Below, one piece after another: positions 1 to 6,406 of a stretch of DNA of 7,697 nt. Numbering within the stretch: position 1 is the first letter of the stretch; the number at the start of each line of letters is the position of its first letter. Below the pieces are notes generated by a model. It was not told the DNA's origin and ran no database searches. It saw only the letters and a list, made by a program, of their open reading frames with translations. The stretch comes from Candidatus Hydrogenedentota bacterium. GTDB lineage: Bacteria > Hydrogenedentota > Hydrogenedentia > Hydrogenedentales > SLHB01. Position numbers and translations under genes: made by a program. The stretch is from assembly GCA_003557825.1 (NCBI GenBank), contig PWNM01000404.1, positions 1-7,697 on the forward strand, given 5' to 3'.

Positions 1-2403
1 CGCATGATCGGCGAGTTCATCGGAGCCGATGCCAGCCGTGTTGTCCTTTATGGACCGGATGACCATACCCTACAAATTGCCTATGCATGGAACAGTTCCC
101 GTCAACCCAAGACGCCCCCGGACAGGCCGTCGTTTACAGAGCATCCATGGATTCTGGAACGGATATTGAAATCGGCAACCATTCACATTCCCAATGTACG
201 CGATCTGGAACACAATAATGTACCGATTCGCGATGCATTGCTGACCGACAGCATTGAATCGTTTGCCGCCATTCCGTGTGGAACCCTCGGAGCCGTTCGC
301 GGTTATGTGGCCTTCAGCAGCAGCACCGAGAGACAGCCTCTGTCGTTCGAATCCATCGCCCTGCTACAAATCCTGGGCAACACGTTAATGAATGCCCTTC
401 AGGGCAAGGAAACGGAAGAAGCATTGCGCGCCAGCGAAGCCCGGGAACGCAAGCAAACCGACAAAATTCAGGTGCTCCTCGATGCAACGCCGGCTCTGGT
501 GTGGATCGCCGAGGATAGTGAATCATCGACAATCCGAGGGAATCATGCTGCCAACTGCTTCCTCCGATTACCCGTAGATGAATACGGCAAGCACCATTAT
601 ATGTCGCAGGAGCTGGGATTTCGGGTATATCGCGGCGATGAGGAACTCCTGCCCCACGAGCGTCCGATCGAACGTTCGGCGCGGACGGGCGAGACCTTTC
701 GCGAATGCGAGTTGCGCATCGAGTTTTCCGATGGCGATACCCGGTATCTCATGGGCAATGTGACGCCCCTGCTTGATGAGGATAGCAATCCGTCGGGAGC
801 AGTGGGCGCGTTCCTCGATATTACCGAGATGCGGGACGCCACCGAAGCGCTTCGGCAGAGCGAAGCCCGGTACCGCCTCCTGTTCAATCAGATGGCCATG
901 GCCTTCGCCTTACACGAGATGATCTACGATGATCTCGGTGAAGCCGTCGACTACCGATTCCTCGAGGTAAATGCCGAGTTTGAAAGAATGAGCGGATGGC
1001 GTCGCGAGGAGATCATTGGGCGGACCGTACGCGAAGTGGATCCCGATACGGAGCCGGAATGGATCGAAACCTTTGATCGGGTGGCTCGGGTCGGTGAGTC
1101 CTTGCACATCGAACGACATAGCGTCGCCTTGGACCGGATCTATGACATCGTGGCCTACTCACCCGATCCGGGCCAGTTCGCTGTATTGACCACGGATATC
1201 ACCGAACGACGAAGGGCGGAAGCCGAACATCACCGCCTCGAAACCCAGGTCCAGCATGCCCAGAAACTCGAGAGTCTCGGCGTATTGGCCGGCGGCATCG
1301 CCCATGATTTCAACAACCTGCTCATGGCCATCCTGGGAAACGCCGATCTTGCCCTACTCGAAATCCCGCCGACCTCAGGAGCGCGCAACAATCTTCAGGA
1401 GATTGAACGAACCGCCCGGCGCGCAGCGGATCTCTGTCGTCAGATGCTGGCCTACTCCGGCCGGGGGCATTTCATGGTGGCTCCTCTTGACCTGCAGGAT
1501 CTGGTCGATGAAATGGGCCATATGCTCGAAGTATCTATCTCAAAAAAGGCGACGTTGCGCTTCGAGTTTGCCGATAACCTCCCCCCCATTGAGGCCGACG
1601 CCACCCAGATGCGGCAGGTCGTCATGAACTTGATCGTCAATGCATCGGAGGCCATCGGCGAAAATACCGGCGTCATATTGGTTCGGACAGGCCTGATGGA
1701 ATGCAATCTCGAGTTTCTTTCCACCACCATTCTGGGGGATAATCTTGACCCCGGTTATTACGTCTATATCGAAGTGTCCGATACAGGGATCGGCATGACA
1801 CCGGACACGATGCACAAAATTTTCGAGCCTTTTTTCTCGACCAAGTTTACGGGCCGGGGGCTGGGCATGGCGGCTGTTTTGGGCATCGTCCGCGGCCACA
1901 AAGGCACGATCGACGTAAGCAGCACGCCCGGCAAAGGCTCCCGATTCCGCGTCTTGTTCCCGGCCCGGCATGTTGTTCCGACGCAGCCCACGGACGAATC
2001 TCCCAAGCTGTCGAACTGGAAGGGCGACGGAACGATTTTGTTGGTGGACGACGAGGAATCGATCCGCGCCATCGGGAAACTGATGCTCGAGAAGGTAGGA
2101 TTCCGGGTGATCACCGCTGCCGATGGGCAGGAGGCCATTGACCGCTTCGAAACTCAACCCCACGAATTCTGCTGCATCATTCTGGATCTCACCATGCCCA
2201 ATATGGACGGCGTTGAGGCATTTGAAATTCTGCGCCATATACGTCATGATGTGCCTGTTATTCTATCCAGCGGGTACAATGAGTGTGAGGTTCGTGATAG
2301 GATAAGCATTAAAGGCATACAAGGTTTTATACAGAAACCATATCAGCTCACAAAGCTGATCCACACCTTGCGGGGCATCTTGGAATGTGGTGAGAACCGA
2401 TAA
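1..2403 (+). CDS. Hybrid sensor histidine kinase GAF-PAS-PAS-HisKA-HATPase-REC, 5' partial
   Basis: A cytoplasmic hybrid sensor kinase: it should autophosphorylate on histidine and pass the phosphate to its own receiver. The frame is open to the left edge. The visible protein starts inside a GAF domain, so the true start lies upstream. Numbering from the ATG at 4: truncated GAF at about 1-130; PAS at about 150-278, ending in DITE; second PAS at about 290-405, ending in DITERRR; HisKA with H-box GGIAHDFNNLL and phospho-acceptor His434; HATPase with N-box Asn546, G1 box DTGIGM (Asp593) and GRGLGM at 617-622; receiver with acidic pair Asp682/Asp683, phospho-acceptor Asp728, Ser755 and Lys778. 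All catalytic residues are present. No membrane segment or signal peptide is visible. There is no output domain, so a separate HPt or regulator is needed. The last 150 bases or so are AT-richer than the rest. The signal sensed is unknown. Confidence 0.93.
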   Translation, partial: RMIGEFIGADASRVVLYGPDDHTLQIAYAWNSSRQPKTPPDRPSFTEHPWILERILKSATIHIPNVRDLEHNNVPIRDALLTDSIESFAAIPCGTLGAVRGYVAFSSSTERQPLSFESIALLQILGNTLMNALQGKETEEALRASEARERKQTDKIQVLLDATPALVWIAEDSESSTIRGNHAANCFLRLPVDEYGKHHYMSQELGFRVYRGDEELLPHERPIERSARTGETFRECELRIEFSDGDTRYLMGNVTPLLDEDSNPSGAVGAFLDITEMRDATEALRQSEARYRLLFNQMAMAFALHEMIYDDLGEAVDYRFLEVNAEFERMSGWRREEIIGRTVREVDPDTEPEWIETFDRVARVGESLHIERHSVALDRIYDIVAYSPDPGQFAVLTTDITERRRAEAEHHRLETQVQHAQKLESLGVLAGGIAHDFNNLLMAILGNADLALLEIPPTSGARNNLQEIERTARRAADLCRQMLAYSGRGHFMVAPLDLQDLVDEMGHMLEVSISKKATLRFEFADNLPPIEADATQMRQVVMNLIVNASEAIGENTGVILVRTGLMECNLEFLSTTILGDNLDPGYYVYIEVSDTGIGMTPDTMHKIFEPFFSTKFTGRGLGMAAVLGIVRGHKGTIDVSSTPGKGSRFRVLFPARHVVPTQPTDESPKLSNWKGDGTILLVDDEESIRAIGKLMLEKVGFRVITAADGQEAIDRFETQPHEFCCIILDLTMPNMDGVEAFEILRHIRHDVPVILSSGYNECEVRDRISIKGIQGFIQKPYQLTKLIHTLRGILECGENR

Positions 2404-2475
2404 CCGGGAGCGGTGCATCGCCACATTATTTTTTGGGGCACGCCGGGTGGGGGGAATCTGGAAAAGGGCATTGCC

Positions 2476-4107
2476 ATGCAGGTGAGGCATTCCGAACAGC
2501 GGCAGACCTTTCGAAATATGGTGGAGGAGGGGGATTCCTTTGTAACCGCTCAGGTAACTCAGCACATCCAACACCAATCCCTCCAGTCCCAAATGAAGCA
2601 GTTGGGCGAACCAATCGAAGACTGGGTTCGTCGCGCCTCGGAAAGCTTGATACTAGGCCTCGATGGAGATTCAGACGTCGCGAACGGCTTTACGCCCGCC
2701 CCATCTCCGGATACGCCCGCCGTCGCATTCGGCATCCAAGAGGCTGAAAGATGCCAGACGACTCGGCTACCCGTCGATTTCAATCTTGAGCTCCTCAAGA
2801 CGCTGCGCTGGGGTTATCTCGACCTTGTAGACCAACAGGGAACCGATAGCGAAACGGTGTTCTTTTGCCGAGACTACGCGCATCGGTTTTTCGATCAGGC
2901 TGAGCTTGCCTTTTTCCGTAAGTGGCTTCAGATTGTCGAACAAGAACAGCACCACATTGAGGCCAAGATCCAGCAATCCCACAAATTCGAGAGCTTGGGT
3001 GTATTGGCAGGCGGCATTGCTCACGAATTCAACAATGTACTCATGACCGTACTGGGCAATGCGGACTTAATGCTCCTCGACCTGCCCCCAAAATCCCCCA
3101 TACGCAGCAATCTGAATGACATCGAAGAGGCAGCGCGACGGGCAGCCGAACTGTGTCGCCAGCTTCTGGCCTATGCCGGTAAAGGCCGCTATGTCATCGA
3201 ACCGATCAACCTATCGAATCTCATCGAAGGGATGGAACGGATGCTTTCGGTCTGCATACCCAAAGGCTCCGCATTGCGGTTTAACCTTTCTCCTTCCCTA
3301 CCCGAGATTCCGGTGGATGCCTCGCAAATTCGACAGGTGATCCTGAACCTGGTCACCAACGCCGCCGAAACGTTTACCGAAAAAAGCGGCGTAATTACGA
3401 TCACCACCGGCATGATGGACTGCGATGCCGACTATTTTAAGGGAGCCGTTTGCGACGAGACGCCCGACGATGGTCAGTATGTATTCGTCGAGGTGTCCGA
3501 CACGGGCCCTGGAATGGACGCCGCTACACAGGAGCGCCTGTTCGAGCCATTTTTCACCACCAAGTTCGCCGGCCGCGGCTTGGGGATGCCTGCCGTGTTG
3601 GGTATTGTTCGCAGTCACGGCGGAGCATTGAGGATCTACAGCGAGCTTGGGCATGGAACCACGTGCAAGGTCCTGTTTCCCGTGGCATCCCTCACCGCTC
3701 CCGAGACGCTTCCGCTGATGCCCGAGGAAACCGGCGTCATGGGACGGATTTTGGTCGTAGACGATGAGCCGGGAGTCCGCCGGGTAGGTCAACTCATGCT
3801 CAGGAAACTCGGATACCAAGTAATTGAGGCGTCTTCCGGCATAGAGGCGCTGGAAATAATGGAACGACAAGCAAACGTCCTCACCGGCGTCTTGCTCGAC
3901 CTGACCATGCCGGAGATGGATGGCCTGGCTACCTTTCAGGCCATTCGGCGTATCCGAAAAGACCTGCCGGTCCTGCTCACCAGCGGCTACAACGAATCCG
4001 ATGCCACAGAACGGTTCGCCGGTCGGGGACTGGCGGGATTTCTGCAAAAGCCTTACACCCTGCAAGCGTTGCATGACAGCCTGCAAGCGATCATATTGTC
4101 ACCATAG
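2476..4107 (+). CDS. Hybrid sensor histidine kinase, helical N-terminal domain-HisKA-HATPase-REC
   Basis: A soluble hybrid kinase of 543 aa, paralogous to the kinase just upstream. Numbering from the ATG at 2476: residues of about 15-155 form a helix-rich domain containing LPVDFNLELLKTLRWGYLDL and RFFDQAELAFFRKW. This resembles the globin-like/RsbRD_N-like helical modules found before PAS or HisKA domains in other kinases (assignment tentative). A coiled linker leads to H-box GGIAHEFNNVL with His183, then HATPase with N-box Asn295, G1 DTGPGM (Asp342) and GRGLGM. The receiver has Asp429/Asp430, phospho-acceptor Asp475, Thr502 and Lys525. It has no PAS or GAF domain and no output domain. The start is uncertain. 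ATG 2476 has AAAAGGG 7 bases upstream. GTG 2413, 9 bases past the previous stop, would add 21 residues but has its purine run too close. ATG 2518 has no visible ribosome binding site. The gene probably shares a transcript with both flanking genes. Confidence 0.92.
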   Translation: MQVRHSEQRQTFRNMVEEGDSFVTAQVTQHIQHQSLQSQMKQLGEPIEDWVRRASESLILGLDGDSDVANGFTPAPSPDTPAVAFGIQEAERCQTTRLPVDFNLELLKTLRWGYLDLVDQQGTDSETVFFCRDYAHRFFDQAELAFFRKWLQIVEQEQHHIEAKIQQSHKFESLGVLAGGIAHEFNNVLMTVLGNADLMLLDLPPKSPIRSNLNDIEEAARRAAELCRQLLAYAGKGRYVIEPINLSNLIEGMERMLSVCIPKGSALRFNLSPSLPEIPVDASQIRQVILNLVTNAAETFTEKSGVITITTGMMDCDADYFKGAVCDETPDDGQYVFVEVSDTGPGMDAATQERLFEPFFTTKFAGRGLGMPAVLGIVRSHGGALRIYSELGHGTTCKVLFPVASLTAPETLPLMPEETGVMGRILVVDDEPGVRRVGQLMLRKLGYQVIEASSGIEALEIMERQANVLTGVLLDLTMPEMDGLATFQAIRRIRKDLPVLLTSGYNESDATERFAGRGLAGFLQKPYTLQALHDSLQAIILSP

Positions 4108-4118
4108 GTAACGCCGAT

Positions 4119-4922
4119 TTGGGGTGGCGCAGCACAGTTGGTGACGCATGGGACGGGCTGTGGGGCCTCGCCATACGCAACCTCCTCTTTCCCGAATTCT
4201 GCGCCCTGTGCAACATACGGCTCCTCACCGAAGACAACCATCATTTCTGTCCCACCTGTTGGGAGAGCAGTCCCCGTATCGAGCGTCCCTTTTGTTCGGT
4301 CTGCGGACGGCCCCACCCCCGCGGCGTGGGCATGATGGGCCGCCATAACTTCCCCTGCGGGGCCTGCGCCGCTCAACTCCCCAAGTTGCCCTATCGCCGG
4401 GTCGTAGGAGCAGCCCATTACGCCGGGGCCGTTGAAGAAGCCGTCAAGCGGTTCAAGTTCCACGGCAAACTCAACCTGACCGAACCGCTGGCGGCGCTCC
4501 TCGAGGAGACGGTCACGGCCGAACTCGACCCGGATGCTTACGACTGGCTCGTACCCGTGCCGCTACATCGGGTTCGCCAACGCGAACGGGGGTACAACCA
4601 GGCACTCGTGCTAGCGGAAGCCTTGATGCCTGTTTTCTCGAATGCCCGCATCGATCAGTGCCTGCGCCGTATTCGTCCGACCCACACTCAGAGTCGCATC
4701 AAAGACCCCGCAGAACGTCGGCGGAATGTACGTGGCGCTTTCGCTATTGAAGGTGCATCGCATCTCAAGGGCGGCGCCGTTTTGCTGCTCGACGACGTCA
4801 TCACCACTCACGGAACCGTCGAGGAATGCGCCCGAATCCTGCGCCAGGTCGGCGTGGCTCATGTCGATGTTCTCGCCATTGCCCTGGCCACATCGCCCCA
4901 CGAAAAGCCGCCTCCTGCCTAA
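4119..4922 (+). CDS. comF: ComF family protein (phosphoribosyltransferase-like, zinc-binding N-terminus)
   Basis: A 267-aa protein with the complete ComF layout. The N-terminal part carries four CxxC pairs (Cys28/31, Cys44/47, Cys59/62, Cys80/83), expected to bind two zinc ions. The rest is a type I phosphoribosyltransferase fold: WLVPVPLH, then RERGYNQA, then TQSRIKDPAERRRNVRGAF, then the PRPP-type loop LLLDDVITTHGT with Asp225/Asp226. ComF proteins take part in uptake or processing of transforming DNA in naturally competent bacteria, but many copies occur with no proven role. The usual loop reads TTGAT or similar; here the glycine after TT is His231, followed by Gly232. The start is the TTG at 4119, 11 bases after the kinase stop. 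A weak AGG lies 10 bases upstream and no better in-frame start precedes the conserved LLFPEFC segment. No other competence gene is visible. The spacing suggests co-transcription with the kinases. Confidence 0.9.
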   Translation: MGWRSTVGDAWDGLWGLAIRNLLFPEFCALCNIRLLTEDNHHFCPTCWESSPRIERPFCSVCGRPHPRGVGMMGRHNFPCGACAAQLPKLPYRRVVGAAHYAGAVEEAVKRFKFHGKLNLTEPLAALLEETVTAELDPDAYDWLVPVPLHRVRQRERGYNQALVLAEALMPVFSNARIDQCLRRIRPTHTQSRIKDPAERRRNVRGAFAIEGASHLKGGAVLLLDDVITTHGTVEECARILRQVGVAHVDVLAIALATSPHEKPPPA

Positions 4923-4945
4923 CCTTGTCGAACGAACCGCCCATG

Positions 4946-4974
4946 TTGGAATCCGTTCAGCATCGTTGTATACT
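4946..4974 (+). promoter_or_regulatory. Putative sigma-70-type promoter for the SelA-like gene
   Basis: A -35-like TTGGAA at 4946-4951 and a -10-like TATACT at 4969-4974 are separated by exactly 17 bases, the optimal spacing. Transcription would start near 4981, giving a leader of about 55 bases before the ATG at 5036. The 6-base palindrome GTATAC (4968-4973) and the short arms TCAG (4957-4960) and CTGA (4973-4976) overlap the -10 region. They are too short to call an operator. The promoter call rests on consensus match and position only. Confidence 0.55.
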
Positions 4975-5021
4975 GAGATTATTCTGAAATAGTCCCTATG
5001 CGCCAATTTGGATCACTCAAG

Positions 5022-5028
5022 AAGGAGG
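5022..5028 (+). promoter_or_regulatory. Strong Shine-Dalgarno of the SelA-like gene
   Basis: AAGGAGG lies 7 bases before the ATG at 5036, a near-perfect anti-16S match at ideal spacing. It fixes the start codon and is clearly stronger than any site before the other genes in the window, which suggests efficient translation of this gene. Confidence 0.85.
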
Positions 5029-5035
5029 GGCAGCA

Positions 5036-6397
5036 ATGAACAGTCCGACCGAATCAGCCCCGCTGCCGAGCGCCGAGGAACTGCTGGCGTTGGATCGGGT
5101 CCGTGCCTTGTTTGCCCCGTATTCGCGTCCTCTCGTGGTAACAGCAGTCCGTGATGCCCTTACTTGGTATCGTAGCGTCCTTGCCCCCGGTGATTCCCCG
5201 CCGCCGTTGTACGATCTCCTGGCGCAGGTCGAGGCGTTCGTACAGCGCAATGCCGCCAGCCGAATTCGTCCCGTGGTGAACGCTACCGGCATACTGCTGC
5301 CCGACGCGCTTGGAAATGCGCCCCTACCAAGGGAATGCGCCCATGGCTTCCCTGCCGTTCAGCGGTGGTGCAGCTCCCGCATGGATCCCGTGACGGGTGA
5401 GCCAAAACGGCGTACGCGAGTGGTGGAGCATCTCCTCTGCATGCTTACGGGAGCCGAGGCGGCCCTGATCACGAGCAGTGAAACCGCCGCCGTGGTGTTG
5501 GCCGTCGCAGCATTGTGTGAAGGTCGCGATGTCATGGTTCCCGCCATGGCTATTCAGCACCACACGCCATTGGCCCGCGTCATAGATTGCTTGGCTCGAT
5601 CGGGCGTGGGTGTGCATGAATCCCTCGACGAAGCCGATCAGGCCATTGGGCTCCAACGGGCGATTACCTCGCGAACGGCGGGACTCCTGTATATGGATGC
5701 CACGGCAGCACCCCCGGCGGGACTCATCGATCTGGCTCAGGAAAACGGCGTGACCGTCTTCGACGCGTTCAATGGCGGGAACCTGTGCGATGTGACGCGG
5801 TTCGCCGCACCGGCCATGGCGACGGTGGGCCAGCGCCTCACAGCAGGAGCCGATGTGTGCGTCTTTGCCGCCAATCACCTTCCAGGCGGTCCCCAGGCAG
5901 GGGCTTTGGTCGGTCGGCGGGAAATCCTGGAACAAATACGCGCTCACCCCTTCGCCCATATGGTTGAGGCGGACGCCCTAACCGAACTGGCCTTGGAACA
6001 GGTCCTCCGATTGTTTGGAGAGCCCGAGCTGCTTCCCCAAAGGCATCCGCTGTACTACGCTCTGGCGCGACCAACGGACGAGATGCTGGTGTTAGCCGGA
6101 GCCTTGGCGGAACGGCTCGATGCATTGGATCCCAGCATCGAGACACGGACCATCCGAGCGGAAGCGTCTTTGGGCGATGGGATTTTGCGAAGCATCGCCC
6201 TTCCATCATTTGCCGTCGAGGCGCACATCAGCGACATGAGCGGTGGAGAATTGGCGCGACGCCTTCGGGAATGCGAACCGCCGGTCGTATCCGTTGTCGT
6301 GGGTGAGTCGGTGCGGCTTATTGTCCGAACGCTGTTGGACGGCGATGGTGACCACATTGTGTACGCCTTCGAAGCGGTATTACGGGAATCTCGATGA
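5036..6397 (+). CDS. SelA-like protein lacking the PLP lysine (probable pseudoenzyme)
   Basis: A 453-aa protein, close to full-length SelA, the PLP enzyme that converts Ser-tRNA(Sec) to Sec-tRNA(Sec). Family landmarks are in order: LPSAEELL at about 10-17, which opens the SelA N-terminal domain; VVNATGILL (81-88); EHLLCMLTGAEAALI; a GGPQAGALVGRREIL segment (284-298); and a C-terminal LPSFAVEAH and LARRLRECEPPVV region. The usual SGDK-LLGGPQAG reads AANH-LPGGPQAG, so the Schiff-base lysine is His281. Other active-site motifs also differ: HTNLGR reads PDALGN (89-94), NNN reads SSE (147-149), SRGE reads PAMA (169-172), and DLGSG reads DAFNGG (243-248), keeping Asp243. With no lysine at that place, normal PLP catalysis is not expected. 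The reading frame is uninterrupted and has its own promoter and strong ribosome binding site. No selB, selD or tRNA(Sec) is visible in the window. The actual role is unknown. Confidence 0.8.
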   Translation: MNSPTESAPLPSAEELLALDRVRALFAPYSRPLVVTAVRDALTWYRSVLAPGDSPPPLYDLLAQVEAFVQRNAASRIRPVVNATGILLPDALGNAPLPRECAHGFPAVQRWCSSRMDPVTGEPKRRTRVVEHLLCMLTGAEAALITSSETAAVVLAVAALCEGRDVMVPAMAIQHHTPLARVIDCLARSGVGVHESLDEADQAIGLQRAITSRTAGLLYMDATAAPPAGLIDLAQENGVTVFDAFNGGNLCDVTRFAAPAMATVGQRLTAGADVCVFAANHLPGGPQAGALVGRREILEQIRAHPFAHMVEADALTELALEQVLRLFGEPELLPQRHPLYYALARPTDEMLVLAGALAERLDALDPSIETRTIRAEASLGDGILRSIALPSFAVEAHISDMSGGELARRLRECEPPVVSVVVGESVRLIVRTLLDGDGDHIVYAFEAVLRESR

Positions 6398-6406
6398 GCA
6401 ACAGGT
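6398..6406. other. Nine-base junction between convergent genes
   Basis: The TGA of the SelA-like gene (6395-6397) and the TAG of the minus-strand kinase (6407-6409 on the plus strand) are separated by 9 bases. There is no room for a terminator hairpin, and none was recognised in the adjoining coding ends, so transcripts from the two sides probably overlap. Confidence 0.8.

Noticed and set aside
1581..1587. Run of seven C as a possible frameshift or sequencing-error site
   Set aside because: The frame is correct on both sides and the HATPase motifs continue, so nothing indicates slippage.
1540..2247. Minus-strand open frame (235 codons) opposite the first kinase
   Set aside because: It is antisense to intact HATPase and receiver motifs, and no family resemblance was seen.
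2404..2440. Possible terminator after the first kinase, with a T-run (ATTATTTTTTGG)
   Set aside because: No convincing GC-rich stem precedes the T-run, and the next gene begins at once in the same direction.
3298..4086. Long minus-strand open frame (262 codons) opposite the second kinase receiver and ATPase region
   Set aside because: It lies entirely antisense to a well-supported kinase, shows no recognisable domain, and is expected from GC-rich codon bias.
4968..4973. GTATAC palindrome as an operator
   Set aside because: Six bases within a TATA-like box are too common to support a regulator site.
5324..5959. Minus-strand open frame (211 codons) opposite the SelA-like gene
   Set aside because: The plus-strand frame has family motifs and a strong ribosome site. 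The antisense frame is rich in Arg, His and Gly with no motif.
5036..6397. Hint of a selenoprotein system from the SelA resemblance
   Set aside because: No in-frame TGA with homology continuing past it was found in any gene, and no tRNA(Sec), selB or selD is visible. The SelA-like protein itself lacks catalytic residues.
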